DNA from: Shewanella psychromarinicola | GTDB taxonomy: Bacteria > Pseudomonadota > Gammaproteobacteria > Enterobacterales > Shewanellaceae | Length of the DNA stretch: 64,000 nt | Reading direction: 5' to 3' | Assembly (NCBI RefSeq): GCF_003855155.1 | Contig: NZ_CP034073.1 | Coordinates: forward strand, 1,798,001 to 1,862,000 | Made by a program: the position numbers and the translations under genes | The notes under the pieces: generated by a model | Told to the model about the DNA's origin: nothing | Seen by the model: the letters and a program-made list of their open reading frames with translations, nothing else | The model's database searches: none | In this document: piece after piece, positions 36,377 to 45,447 of the stretch | Position numbering within the stretch: the stretch's first letter is position 1 | Layout of the letters: every line of letters starts with the position of its first letter

Positions 36377-36438
36377 TTGATATTTAGCTCTGTTAATGGT
36401 GACAATCGCGCCGTCAATGGCTAAAGCTAAAACACCTT

Positions 36439-36648
36439 AATAAAAATGACGTTATTGGCTATTACATCTGGGGAACCAATAACGCCTTAACTGTTATGTT
36501 AGCCGGCTTCCTTAACGACTAACGGTGGAGCAATAAAGCGGCAAGGATGCAAGTATTTTGCGCTTATTATTAGAATGTTTGTTGCTTTGTTTTCAACTTG
36601 CTGGGGGACGAGTTGCTAACACTATCAAACATCCTTGCCAAAACGGTT
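36439..36648. repeat. palindromic module, copy 2
   Basis: Part A is 36439-36494 and part B 36531-36648, separated by 36 extra bases that can form a GTTAG/CTAAC arm. Two of the three differences from copy 1 fall in the unpaired stretch between the GTTTG and CAACT arms; the stems are identical. This suggests a recent duplication of a structured element, transposable repeat or RNA. No known family is recognised. Confidence 0.75.
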
Positions 36649-36708
36649 AACTGAATTTCCAGTCATTATGGCTTAAGATAGTTTAAACGCTATCTCAAGC
36701 GTATATGC

Positions 36709-36960
36709 TTAGCTTGCCATCGTATGTAACTGTTGACTTAGCTGAGTGATTTTTTGTTGTAAATGGGCTATTTCTGACACGATAGCGCTTTTGCTTCTCA
36801 TTTGGCGAAGATCATTACTTCTTACCCATTGGTAAACGGTTTTAGCTGATACACCGTATTGCTTTGCTACATCAGACAATAATCTGTTATGGTTTTTGAC
36901 TTCATCAATTACTTGTCTTTGTAATTCCACTGGATACTGTCTCGTATTTGACATATTCAT
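36709..36960 (-). CDS. small helix-turn-helix protein resembling IS3-type OrfA
   Basis: 83 residues from the ATG with a perfect AGGAGG six bases upstream. Helix-turn-helix of the IS3/IS911 OrfA type (YPVELQRQVIDEVKNHNRLLSDVAKQYGVSAKTVYQWVRS), then a short leucine-zipper-like coil (IVSEIAHLQQKITQLSQQLHTM). No OrfB or DDE domain follows in any frame, so it is either an orphan transposase subunit or a DNA-binding protein in its own right. Confidence 0.7.
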   Translation of the reverse strand: MNMSNTRQYPVELQRQVIDEVKNHNRLLSDVAKQYGVSAKTVYQWVRSNDLRQMRSKSAIVSEIAHLQQKITQLSQQLHTMAS

Positions 36961-36979
36961 CAAATAACCTCCTGCTGAT

Positions 36980-37132
36980 TTATTTATGTTTGCCTGAGCG
37001 AGTTTCAACATCATCCCACTGGCTGCAACCGAGATGCGCTAAGAAAAAAATATTTTGTCGGCATTGTTGAACGATATTATTGAGCATGATACTGACCGAT
37101 TTAATCTGACGACTTAAGTTAATTTTCTTCAT
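36980..37132 (-). CDS. 50-residue ORF of unknown function
   Basis: Starts at an ATG with TAGGAG eight to nine bases upstream and ends 19 bases before the helix-turn-helix gene. It reads MKKINLSRQIKSVSIMLNN..., basic at the N-terminus with two Cys, and no recognisable domain. Its ribosome site can pair with an upstream segment (see 37141-37228). It is probably co-transcribed with the next gene. Confidence 0.45.
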   Translation of the reverse strand: MKKINLSRQIKSVSIMLNNIVQQCRQNIFFLAHLGCSQWDDVETRSGKHK

Positions 37133-37140
37133 CGCTATCT

Positions 37141-37228
37141 CCTACAACTACAATGGAATGCTTTACAATAAAACTACCTCTTAGTGGGTATGAGTTGTTA
37201 TATGGAAACTTTGTGCCAACGTTGTAGG
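37141..37228 (-). promoter_or_regulatory. inverted repeat covering the ribosome site of the 50-residue ORF
   Basis: On the minus strand CCTACAAC (37228-37221) is complementary to GTTGTAGG (37148-37141), and the latter overlaps the TAGGAG Shine-Dalgarno. In the transcript this 8-bp stem would hide the ribosome site. Translational control is inference. Confidence 0.4.
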
Positions 37229-37232
37229 AAAA

Positions 37233-37654
37233 TTTAATCTGTTATTTATCAAGTATTTAATATTTTATTGTCAATGGGTTATTACTTACCTATTGGTTAG
37301 TTTGGTGCAATTGCACTAAATTGGTGAAAGATGCTATGGCGATTATTTATCGCTGAAGTGGTCGATGCTGCACAGTATGGATGACCAATATGGCAGCAAA
37401 AGGTCATCTTAATGACAAGATGAGCAAGGCGTTATAGTCGAATGAGTTATTCCGAGTGGATGGTTTAAAAAATCATACAAGGAGTGGGTTTGATGATATG
37501 GCTTTAATGGACGTCATCTTGGTAAGTGATCCGGGCGTGAAGACGCATGTTAAACAGGCTAGCGATGTATGGCGGGGGCAAAGTCGTCCGGGGAATTGCG
37601 CTAGAGTTTGCAATTTCACTGGACGACATGGTGTGCACCAATCAAATGAATGAG
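37233..37654. other. gene-free region downstream of mgtE with several hairpins
   Basis: No gene is supported; a 65-codon ORF at 37456-37653 lacks coding character. Inverted repeats: GATGACC/GGTCATC near 37390-37420 and a nested pair GTCGTCC/GGACGAC around AATTGC/GCAATT at 37583-37627. The last one lies just past the mgtE stop and may act as a 3' end structure for it. Confidence 0.45.
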
Positions 37655-39019
37655 CTAGTGGATTAAGAACAATGTGGCTAGGCCTAAAAATGCAAATAAG
37701 CCAACCACATCTGTCACCGTGGTTAATACCATGCCACCGGCTAATGCTGGGTCAATATTTAACTTTTTTAACATTATTGGAATAGTGGCGCCAGCAAAGC
37801 CTGCAACCGTCATATTAATCAGCATAGCACAACCAATTAACCCTCCTAACGCGATGTCATCTTTCCACAGCCATACTGCAAAAAATACCAATATAGACCA
37901 CATTAAGCCGTTTAATAATCCAATGCTGAGTTCTTTACCAATCAACCAACGTGAGTTACTTTGGCCAATATGCCCAAGTGCAATACCACGGATCACCAGT
38001 GCTAAGGTTTGATTACCGGCAACCCCGCCCATACTCGGAACTATGGTCATTAAAATCGCGATGGTGGCAAATTGCTCTAAGGTGCCTTCGAACATGTTAC
38101 TGACAGACGAGGCAAGTAACGCAGCAAATAAGTTAATCGTTAACCACAGGGAGCGTCTTAGCGTACTTTTTAGCACTGGGCCAAAGGTATCCTCATCATC
38201 ATCCATCCCTGCCATCCCCATCATTGAATGCTCGGCATCTTCGCGGATCACATCGATAATGTCATCGATGGTGATCCGGCCAAGCAATTTTGCTTGGCTG
38301 TCGACGACTGGGGCGGATAGCCAATCGAGTCGTTCAAATTTTTGGGCTACATCTTTATCAGACATCTCAACCGGAATACTTTCTAACTCTGTGTCCATAA
38401 TGCTTCGGACGGTTACGCTTGGATCGCAGGTTAATAAATCGACTAATCTTACTCCGCCTAAAACATGATCTTGACGGTCAACAACATATAAGGTGTCGGT
38501 AGTATCGGGTAAGTTTCCCCGTTGACGTAAATAACGTAATACCACTTCGATATTGACATCGGGTCGTAAGGTGACGGTATCGGTGTTCATGATACTGCCT
38601 GCCGTATCATCAGGATAGCGCAGTGCTTGTTCTACTCTATCCCTGTCCTGGCTGCGCATTGACTTAAGTACTTTCTTGTAAACACCATCGGGTAAGCTGC
38701 GAAGAATATAGGCGAGATCATCTGTGTCCATACCTATTGTGGCCTGGGCGAGCTTTTCTGGTGTCATGCTGCTAATGAGTGAATCTTTAAGCTCTTCACC
38801 TAATTCGTCAAGAATTTCACCCGCATATTGTTGGTCAATGAGTTGCCATAACACTTGTCGATTTTTGGGCGGTGATGATTCGAGAATTAGGGCGACATCG
38901 TTAGGTGACATGGTGTGCAACATGTTACGAGCATGAACAAACAAACCACTGTCTAGCGCTTGAACGAGTTGATTGAGGCGTTGTTCGGTTATCTCATTAT
39001 CTAGGTACTCTTTACCCAT
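37655..39019 (-). CDS. mgtE: magnesium transporter MgtE
   Basis: 454 residues. MgtE_N superhelix (residues ~20-130), two CBS domains (NTDTVTLRPDVNIEVVLRYL; DTELESIPVEMSDKDVA), a connecting helix and five membrane helices with the family motifs MTIVPSMGGVAGNQTLALVIRG and MVLTTVTDVVGLFAFLGLATL. A magnesium-gated channel in the inner membrane. Preceded by an unusually long gene-free leader. Confidence 0.96.
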   Translation of the reverse strand: MGKEYLDNEITEQRLNQLVQALDSGLFVHARNMLHTMSPNDVALILESSPPKNRQVLWQLIDQQYAGEILDELGEELKDSLISSMTPEKLAQATIGMDTDDLAYILRSLPDGVYKKVLKSMRSQDRDRVEQALRYPDDTAGSIMNTDTVTLRPDVNIEVVLRYLRQRGNLPDTTDTLYVVDRQDHVLGGVRLVDLLTCDPSVTVRSIMDTELESIPVEMSDKDVAQKFERLDWLSAPVVDSQAKLLGRITIDDIIDVIREDAEHSMMGMAGMDDDEDTFGPVLKSTLRRSLWLTINLFAALLASSVSNMFEGTLEQFATIAILMTIVPSMGGVAGNQTLALVIRGIALGHIGQSNSRWLIGKELSIGLLNGLMWSILVFFAVWLWKDDIALGGLIGCAMLINMTVAGFAGATIPIMLKKLNIDPALAGGMVLTTVTDVVGLFAFLGLATLFLIH

Positions 39020-39445
39020 ATATCTACTTCCTATTCATCATACTTATATCATAAAGTATGTAATCATTCTGGGCTGCTCAGGTTTTTCTGTTTAAGGCGT
39101 ATTGGTGCAATAATCGTTGTCTGCTTGTAAGACAATGTAACGCCGAAATGGGATACTTGAGTCGTTTCCTCTGGACGAAATTATGCATGGTCTACGCTGC
39201 TATACATCATATTGACGGACGACTGCACGGATGCAGAGTCATACTGGATCCGTTGCTGAAAGCGGCGATATCTGTATTATGTTAAACGCTAAACTCCCGC
39301 AGAGTGAACTGATACTTAATCAGATGGGTATCAACTGCGTGAGATAAACCTAAGGGCTAATATTATCGAGGGACTGATGTCTACCGTTGAGCATCAATGT
39401 CGTGACAGTTTGGTTAGGCCACGTGTAATAAGAATAATAGTGGAT
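39020..39445 (-). other. long gene-free, hairpin-rich leader upstream of mgtE
   Basis: About 425 bases with no ORF of note. On the mgtE strand several hairpins are visible: CTGCA-tccg-TGCAG, GATAC/GTATC, and TTGTCT/AGACAA. It does not match the M-box magnesium riboswitch as I know it. It may hold the mgtE promoter and a structured leader. Confidence 0.4.
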
Positions 39446-39481
39446 TAAAAAGTGAGTGACTCGCGAATCGTACTCTTCACT
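39446..39481 (-). terminator. terminator of the rpoN-npr gene cluster
   Basis: Just past the npr stop, AGTGA arms pair with TCACT (with an inner GAGT/ACTC) and are followed on the minus strand by TTTTT. Confidence 0.65.
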
Positions 39482-39484
39482 GAT

Positions 39485-39760
39485 TTAGCAAGATTCATCA
39501 AATTTAGCATTAATCAGATCACACACTGCATTTAATGCTACTTCGGCATCTGGACCCTTTGCGGTCACGGTGATCATTTTTCCTATTCCACTTTCAAGCA
39601 TTAACAACCCAAGCACACTTGCGGCACTGGCGTTTTTTTCGCCCTGAGTTAAGGTGATGTTCGCGTCAAAATCGGCGGCTAATACCGCGAGTTTTGTTGC
39701 TGCACGGGCATGTAATCCTAATTTGTTGGAAATGGTAACTTGGCGTTCAAGTTTGATCAT
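39485..39760 (-). CDS. ptsO: phosphocarrier protein NPr
   Basis: 91 residues, HPr fold. The phosphorylatable His is in NKLGLHARAATKL, and the second conserved stretch is NASAASVLGLLMLESGIG. It accepts phosphate from PtsP and donates it to PtsN in the nitrogen PTS. Last gene of the rpoN cluster. Confidence 0.95.
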   Translation of the reverse strand: MIKLERQVTISNKLGLHARAATKLAVLAADFDANITLTQGEKNASAASVLGLLMLESGIGKMITVTAKGPDAEVALNAVCDLINAKFDESC

Positions 39761-39776
39761 TCATGCAATCCTATGC

Positions 39777-40643
39777 TCACTTAGCGGTGAGTTCACTTAT
39801 ACTTAATTCTCTGTGGCGAGCATTAACAGTGTGTTTACTGCCTTGCCTAAATCGTTTTGCTAATTGGTCTGCAATATATACCGAACGATGCTGGCCACCC
39901 GTACAACCAATCGCGATAGTCAGGTAACTGCGATTGTTACGTTCTAGGTGTGGCATCCAGGTTTCAAATAGGTTTTCAATTTGCCAAATGAACTTGTTGA
40001 CCAATGGCTGACGCCCTAAAAATTCTTGTACGGGTTCGTCTAATCCTGTCAATGGGCGCAATTCTATTTCCCAGTGTGGATTGGGCAAAAAGCGTACATC
40101 AAACATAAAATCCGCTTCAGTCGGCATGCCGTGCTTAAAGCCAAAAGACTCAAAGTTAATGACCAATTCTTTATCGACACTGCCTAGTAGTATTTGCCTA
40201 ACTTGGTCGCTTAACTCGTAGATATTTAGCGCCGAAGTGTCAATGTAATGGTCAACAATTTTTGCGGTAGGCTCAAGTAAACGGCCTTCTAATTTGATCG
40301 CTTCTTGCAGTGAAATATGATTTTTAGATAACGGGTGCAATCGGCGTGTTTCGCTGTAGCGTTTAAGTAACACTTTATCATTGGAATTTAGAAAGAAGCT
40401 GATAATTTCAGTGTCATGTTCAAGTAGGGCTAATTGGTCTTGAAGCACTTTGCCTTGTTCAGCAATGTTGCGGACATCAACACTAATCGCAACTAAATCA
40501 TTACTGCCCTTGAGCTGAGCGAGTAATGTGCCAATGAGGGGTAGAGGCAAATTATCGACACAATAATATCCTAGGTCTTCTAATACTCTTAAGGCAACGG
40601 ATTTCCCTGAACCTGAACGTCCCGATACTATGACAAGTTTCAT
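39777..40643 (-). CDS. rapZ: RNase adapter protein RapZ
   Basis: 288 residues. Walker [23 protein letters not shown], followed by the typical [10 protein letters not shown], and the C-terminal [19 protein letters not shown] motif. In enterobacteria RapZ guides RNase E to GlmZ and controls GlmS. Its ATG overlaps the ptsN stop (ATGA), indicating coupled translation. Confidence 0.96.
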   Translation of the reverse strand: MKLVIVSGRSGSGKSVALRVLEDLGYYCVDNLPLPLIGTLLAQLKGSNDLVAISVDVRNIAEQGKVLQDQLALLEHDTEIISFFLNSNDKVLLKRYSETRRLHPLSKNHISLQEAIKLEGRLLEPTAKIVDHYIDTSALNIYELSDQVRQILLGSVDKELVINFESFGFKHGMPTEADFMFDVRFLPNPHWEIELRPLTGLDEPVQEFLGRQPLVNKFIWQIENLFETWMPHLERNNRSYLTIAIGCTGGQHRSVYIADQLAKRFRQGSKHTVNARHRELSISELTAK

Positions 40644-41083
40644 GCAGTTATAACCCGATAAAGTTCTGTTGCGTTGTGGCTTTTGCGAAGCTGTTTCAAT
40701 ATTTGCTTATCGCTGAGCTTTTTAGCCATACTCGATAACGTGCCTAAATGTTGTTGGCACTGGTCTGCAGGTACTAACAAAGCAAATAAAATATCCACGG
40801 GCTGCTTATCAATTGCATCAAAGGCAATGGCTTCTTCACATTTAACAAATATCGCGATGGGGTGATCGATGGTCGTTAATCGACCATGAGGTATCGCAAT
40901 GCCATTTCCTATACCTGTGCTACCCATTTTTTCTCTCGCTAATAGGCTTTCAAAAACCTCTTGCGAAGACAGGGTTGGATACTGGGCAGCGACTAAATTG
41001 CTGATGAGTTCCAGTACTTTTTTCTTACTGCCCGGTGTGGCACAGGTAGTGCATTCCGGCTGCAGAATGGTACAAAGTTCCAT
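40640..41083 (-). CDS. ptsN: nitrogen regulatory EIIA protein
   Basis: 147 residues, EIIA-fructose/Ntr fold with the active-site His in [14 protein letters not shown]. It is the end point of the nitrogen PTS relay, whose NPr is encoded two genes downstream. An N-terminal [11 protein letters not shown] segment is slightly unusual in having two close cysteines. Confidence 0.95.
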   Translation of the reverse strand: MELCTILQPECTTCATPGSKKKVLELISNLVAAQYPTLSSQEVFESLLAREKMGSTGIGNGIAIPHGRLTTIDHPIAIFVKCEEAIAFDAIDKQPVDILFALLVPADQCQQHLGTLSSMAKKLSDKQILKQLRKSHNATELYRVITA

Positions 41084-41085
41084 CG

Positions 41086-41373
41086 TTAGTGTTTTGTATA
41101 CTTCTCTTTGTGTTTAATTACCTGACGGTCGAGTTTATCGATCAGGGCGTCTATTGCAGCATACATATCAGTATTTTCTGACATAGCAAAAATCTCTGCG
41201 CCATTAACGTGGATTTTGGCTTCTGCTTTTTGTTGTAATTTGTCTACATGGAGTACAACGTGTACATTATGGATCTGATCGAAGTGTCGTTCAAGCTTTG
41301 AAAATTTACCATTAACATACTCACGTAAAGATTCAGTTATTTCGACATGACGTCCAGTCAGATTTATATCCAT
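41086..41373 (-). CDS. hpf: ribosome hibernation promoting factor
   Basis: 95 residues, the short HPF type. MDINLTGRHVEITESLREYV and the conserved DMYAAIDALIDKLDRQVIKHKEK. It binds the 30S decoding region and promotes 100S formation. It lies 25 bases after rpoN, and its stop is two bases before ptsN. Confidence 0.95.
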   Translation of the reverse strand: MDINLTGRHVEITESLREYVNGKFSKLERHFDQIHNVHVVLHVDKLQQKAEAKIHVNGAEIFAMSENTDMYAAIDALIDKLDRQVIKHKEKYTKH

Positions 41374-41398
41374 AGAAAATCCTCCACAACCTTGTAGG

Positions 41399-42883
41399 TT
41401 ATAAACTCTTACGTTGGTTTGAGGGCGGGATTAGCATTGCTTCTCGGTATTTTGCAATCGTACGACGAGCAACGTTTATGCCTTGTTCTGCCAGAAGTTG
41501 AGCCATTTTACTGTCACTCAATGGTTTTTTCTGGTTTTCTGCGGCAACCAGCTTTTTGATAAAAGCACGAATTGCTGTTGATGAGCATTCCCCGCCATCG
41601 TCAGTGCTGACATGGCTAGAGAAGAAGTACTTTAGTTCAAATAGTCCACGTGGGGTGTGCATATATTTTTGTGTGGTGACTCGTGAAATTGTCGATTCAT
41701 GCATTTCTACTGCTTCAGCAATATCATTTAGCACCATAGGTTTCATGGCTTCTTCACCGTATTCAAAGAAGCCTTGCTGAAATTGCACAATGCAATTTGC
41801 CACTTTGAGTAGAGTATCATTGCGGCTTTCGATACTTTTAATAAACCATTTAGCCTCTTGCAAATGGCCTCGAATAAATTGACTGTCAGACTGATTTTTA
41901 CTGCTTCTAGCCATGGCGGCGTATTGCTGATTAACGCCAATTTTGGGCATATTGTCTGGGTTTAACTCTACAACCCAACGGCCATTTTTCTTTAGTACCG
42001 TGACATCGGGAATAACGAATTCGTCATCGGTGGCGGTGATCAATAAGCCTGGACGAGGATTGAGTGATTGGATTAGGGTGATGGCGTCACGTAACTCATT
42101 TTCTTTTAGCTTAGTTTTGCGCATCAATAATCTAAAATCACGCCCAGCAATTAAGGTTAAATAGTCTTTGATTAGCAAACGGGCATTATCGATATGGGGT
42201 GTGGTGTTAGAGAATTGCGCTAATTGGATCAATAAACATTCACTTAAATCACGTGCAGCAACACCAACGGGATCAAAGTGTTGAATTCGTTTTAATACAG
42301 CTTCAACTTCATCTAACTCAACATTTTCGTCACCCATGGCTTCGAGAATATCGTCGGTACTTTGGGTTAAATAACCGCGTTCATCCACGGCGTCGATGAT
42401 CGCTGTGGCAATGGCAAGATCGGTCTCTGAAAAGGGAGTGAGATTTTTCTGCCATTCTAAATGTTCATACAGACCTTCGGTGGTTTCACCTTGAAACGGC
42501 ATGTCATCATCGCGCATGCTAGCACTACCTGAACCTGACATCGGCGAGGCGGTGTACACTTCATCCCATGTAGTATCCATGGCTAAATCATCCATGGTTT
42601 CTTTGGTCATAGATTCTGCTGTGTCGACTGTTGAGGTGTCTTTTTCAATATTGACAATGCTGTTGTCACTGAAGTCTGTATCAGCTTGGTCGCGATTTTC
42701 TTTTACGGGGTCTTTTGCTTCAGAAAACTCATCTTCTATTTCAAGTAATGGATTTGAATCCAATGCTTGTTGGATTTCTTGCTGTAGCTCCAATGACGAT
42801 AATTGCAGTAAGCGAATGGCTTGCTGCAATTGTGGGGTCATGGTTAAGTGTTGACCCATTTTAAGTTGGAGTGACGCTTTCAT
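41399..42883 (-). CDS. rpoN: RNA polymerase sigma-54 factor
   Basis: 494 residues. Region I is Gln/Leu-rich ([27 protein letters not shown]), followed by an acidic linker (residues ~50-115), the core-binding domain, the helix-turn-helix ([26 protein letters not shown]) and the RpoN box [10 protein letters not shown]. First gene of rpoN-hpf-ptsN-rapZ-ptsO. lptB ends 143 bases upstream. Confidence 0.97.
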   Translation of the reverse strand: MKASLQLKMGQHLTMTPQLQQAIRLLQLSSLELQQEIQQALDSNPLLEIEDEFSEAKDPVKENRDQADTDFSDNSIVNIEKDTSTVDTAESMTKETMDDLAMDTTWDEVYTASPMSGSGSASMRDDDMPFQGETTEGLYEHLEWQKNLTPFSETDLAIATAIIDAVDERGYLTQSTDDILEAMGDENVELDEVEAVLKRIQHFDPVGVAARDLSECLLIQLAQFSNTTPHIDNARLLIKDYLTLIAGRDFRLLMRKTKLKENELRDAITLIQSLNPRPGLLITATDDEFVIPDVTVLKKNGRWVVELNPDNMPKIGVNQQYAAMARSSKNQSDSQFIRGHLQEAKWFIKSIESRNDTLLKVANCIVQFQQGFFEYGEEAMKPMVLNDIAEAVEMHESTISRVTTQKYMHTPRGLFELKYFFSSHVSTDDGGECSSTAIRAFIKKLVAAENQKKPLSDSKMAQLLAEQGINVARRTIAKYREAMLIPPSNQRKSL

Positions 42884-43025
42884 TTACCGCTTATCCCTAG
42901 ATGATTTCCATAAAAGTGACAATTTATAAAACTGTAATGGATTGTCACGTACATCAATGATGTTTAACGCTGTTTAGATATCGTTCAATCAAATGAGTTA
43001 GATAGACTAAAGGCCCGTAAAGTAA

Positions 43026-43757
43026 CTATAGCTTGAATTGTTCACCTAAGTACACCGCCCGAACTTGTTGATTGCTCAATACCTCATCAGGTGTGCCTTC
43101 GGCAATTAAATTACCTTGGCTGACGATATAAGCTCGCTCACAGACATCTAACGTTTCACGTACGTTATGGTCGGTAATTAATACTCCTAGACCTCGGCTT
43201 TTAAGTTGTTGAATGATTTTTTTTATGTCGATGACAGAAATCGGATCAACACCAGCAAAGGGCTCATCGAGTAGAATAAATTTTGGATTGGCGGCTAAAG
43301 CGCGCGCAATTTCAACACGACGACGTTCACCACCCGATAACGACATGCCTAGGCTGTCTCGAATATGGGTAATATGGAACTCTTCTAATAGATGCTCAAG
43401 CTGTTCAATACGTTGGTTTGTACTGAGTTCTTTGCGGGTTTGCAACACGGCCATAATGTTGTCATACACTGTGAGTTTACGGAAAATACTGGCTTCTTGT
43501 GGTAAGTAACCAATGCCTTTGCGAGCTCGCAGATGCATGGGATCGTCAGTGAGATCGTCATCATCAATTAAAATTCGACCCTTATCACTTTTCACTAGGC
43601 CGACAACCATATAAAAGGTGGTTGTTTTACCTGCACCATTGGGGCCTAAAAGCCCAACAATTTGGCCTGTTTTAACCGTTAAACTGACATCTTTAACAAC
43701 TTGACGATCTTTATAGCTTTTAGCCAGATTTTCAGCGGTTAAGGTTATTTGGGTCAT
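43026..43757 (-). CDS. lptB: LPS export ABC transporter ATPase
   Basis: 243 residues: Walker [21 protein letters not shown], signature [15 protein letters not shown], Walker [18 protein letters not shown]-loop ITDHNVRET. Powers LPS extraction from the inner membrane with LptFG. Its ATG overlaps the lptA stop by four bases. Confidence 0.97.
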   Translation of the reverse strand: MTQITLTAENLAKSYKDRQVVKDVSLTVKTGQIVGLLGPNGAGKTTTFYMVVGLVKSDKGRILIDDDDLTDDPMHLRARKGIGYLPQEASIFRKLTVYDNIMAVLQTRKELSTNQRIEQLEHLLEEFHITHIRDSLGMSLSGGERRRVEIARALAANPKFILLDEPFAGVDPISVIDIKKIIQQLKSRGLGVLITDHNVRETLDVCERAYIVSQGNLIAEGTPDEVLSNQQVRAVYLGEQFKL

Positions 43758-44335
43758 GGTTTGATCTGCTTTTTAACTGGGATTTCAGGGAGTTTTTGCT
43801 TTGGCGCAGACTCGTCTTGGAAATTCTCAGGTTGAATAATGGTGATAACCCGATCTTGCCCTGTGCCCGAACTTTCAGCAATAAGCTCTTGCGCATTGAT
43901 GTTGTACTTAATTCGATTACCGGTCACTTGGCTACCCGATTGATTAAGTTTGGCATTACCTGTCAATGTTAGCGTGGTAGTCGCAAGGTCATAGGATATT
44001 TCGTCGGCACTGGCAGTACCAATTTGACCGTCATCTAATTCTTGTGAAAACGTCGCGGGTTTGCCAGTGGCGATAAGTTTCTTACTGGTGCTGTTTTCGG
44101 GGGTAAACGCCCGTAATTCATCAGCATTGATATTAATACTGCCTTGGACAATCTTAACCGGACCATTAAAAATGATTTGGTTATTTTTTATGTCAGCAAA
44201 TTGGCTAACCGCAACAATTTTTAATTCTTGTTTCAGATCACCTTGTTTCGCCATAGCAGGCAAACTCAACAGGCAAAGTATGCTGCTCAATAACATAACA
44301 TTGGCGCGAGTGTGGAGACGATTAATGTGGCTCAT
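43754..44335 (-). CDS. lptA: periplasmic LPS bridge protein LptA
   Basis: 193 residues with signal peptide ([17 protein letters not shown]) and the OstA/LptA beta-jellyroll ([49 protein letters not shown]). It forms the periplasmic bridge from LptC to LptD. Overlaps lptC by 14 bases. Confidence 0.94.
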   Translation of the reverse strand: MSHINRLHTRANVMLLSSILCLLSLPAMAKQGDLKQELKIVAVSQFADIKNNQIIFNGPVKIVQGSININADELRAFTPENSTSKKLIATGKPATFSQELDDGQIGTASADEISYDLATTTLTLTGNAKLNQSGSQVTGNRIKYNINAQELIAESSGTGQDRVITIIQPENFQDESAPKQKLPEIPVKKQIKP

Positions 44336-44882
44336 ATGTTCCTTCTACCTGGCTCAGTAGCGATAATTGTTGCGAATTCAAGTCAGCATGTAGGCCTAAG
44401 CCTTTAATAATAAACCCTTTGCCTTTGATATACACCATCTCTTGTGAGGTGCCTATCATAGTGGTTAAGTCTACCGTCACCGCTTGGGTACTCAATGACT
44501 GCAGGGGTTCTTCTATATCAATGGCATCAATAATAACATTGTTTTCTAATATGACTTTGCTGGTGTTTTTATTCAATTGTCCTCGATCTGCACTTAATTG
44601 CCATTGTGCTTTACCATTTTCAGGGTAAATGAGGTATATCGGTTTGGTAAAGTGAGTGATGTCACTTGAAGCATAATGCTCCATGTGCTCGGCGCTGACT
44701 CGACTTTCGACAAAACCTTGTTGATTGAATTCCGTGGTGCGTAGGTTATCTGCAATAAAGTCAGGGCGCTCAATACCAGGTACTTTCACCGAGTCCATTT
44801 CACTGCGTTTTATTTGTGCTTGCCAGTACAACATAAAAGCAAGACCAAAAAAAGCCACAATACTTAGGGTGATCCGATTCAT
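44322..44882 (-). CDS. lptC: LPS export protein LptC
   Basis: 186 residues: one N-terminal membrane anchor (LSIVAFFGLAFMLYWQAQI) and a periplasmic beta-jellyroll (VIIDAIDIEEPLQSLSTQAVTV; MVYIKGKGFIIKGLGLHADL). Receives LPS from LptB2FG and passes it to LptA. Start overlaps the kdsC stop by four bases. Confidence 0.93.
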   Translation of the reverse strand: MNRITLSIVAFFGLAFMLYWQAQIKRSEMDSVKVPGIERPDFIADNLRTTEFNQQGFVESRVSAEHMEHYASSDITHFTKPIYLIYPENGKAQWQLSADRGQLNKNTSKVILENNVIIDAIDIEEPLQSLSTQAVTVDLTTMIGTSQEMVYIKGKGFIIKGLGLHADLNSQQLSLLSQVEGTYEPH

Positions 44883-45445
44883 ATACTCATTCCATGAGCA
44901 CTGGCAAATTTATCTTGGCTTAAGAGTAATAAGTCAGTCAGTTCTCGCAAAGCTCCATGTCCGCCGTTTAAGGTCGTTGTCATGTGACAATGTCGTTTTA
45001 CAAACGGATGACCATCGCCGACACACACGGAGAGACCTACGGCTTTCATTACGGGCAGATCAACCATGTCATCGCCAATGTAGGCTACTTGTTCGGCGCT
45101 TACATTATACAGCGACATAAGTTGCTCAAAAGGTTCAAATTTATTATCAATGCCTTGATAAATATGTTTGATTCCTAATCCGGTCATTCGGGTTTCGACA
45201 ATTTTTGATTGACGACCTGTAATGACGGCAACATGAATATCGCTAGTGAGAACTGAGCGTATACCGTAGCCATCGCGAGTATGAAAGGCTTTGAGTTCTT
45301 CGCCAGCATTACTGAGATAAATACGTCCATCTGAAAAGACCCCATCGACATCACAGATTAACAGTTTAATTTTCTGAGCTCGCTGCCAAATATCATTACT
45401 GATAGGGCCGTAAAATCCTTGGTGACACGAGGTTGATTCTGACAT
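44879..45445 (-). CDS. kdsC: 3-deoxy-manno-octulosonate-8-phosphatase
   Basis: 188 residues, HAD superfamily without a cap domain. Catalytic motif KLLICDVDGVFSDGRIYL, plus VITGRQS and YIGDDMVDLPVM. Hydrolyses KDO-8-phosphate in the KDO pathway, downstream of KdsD encoded next to it. Confidence 0.96.
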   Translation of the reverse strand: MSESTSCHQGFYGPISNDIWQRAQKIKLLICDVDGVFSDGRIYLSNAGEELKAFHTRDGYGIRSVLTSDIHVAVITGRQSKIVETRMTGLGIKHIYQGIDNKFEPFEQLMSLYNVSAEQVAYIGDDMVDLPVMKAVGLSVCVGDGHPFVKRHCHMTTTLNGGHGALRELTDLLLLSQDKFASAHGMSI

Positions 45446-45447
45446 GA

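Noticed and set aside
36203..36648. Integron attC sites or CRISPR repeats
   Set aside because: No GTTRRRY/RYYYAAC core pair in the right layout, no integrase, and only two long copies with no spacer regularity.
39020..39445. M-box magnesium riboswitch for mgtE
   Set aside because: The conserved M-box blocks are not visible; only generic hairpins are.
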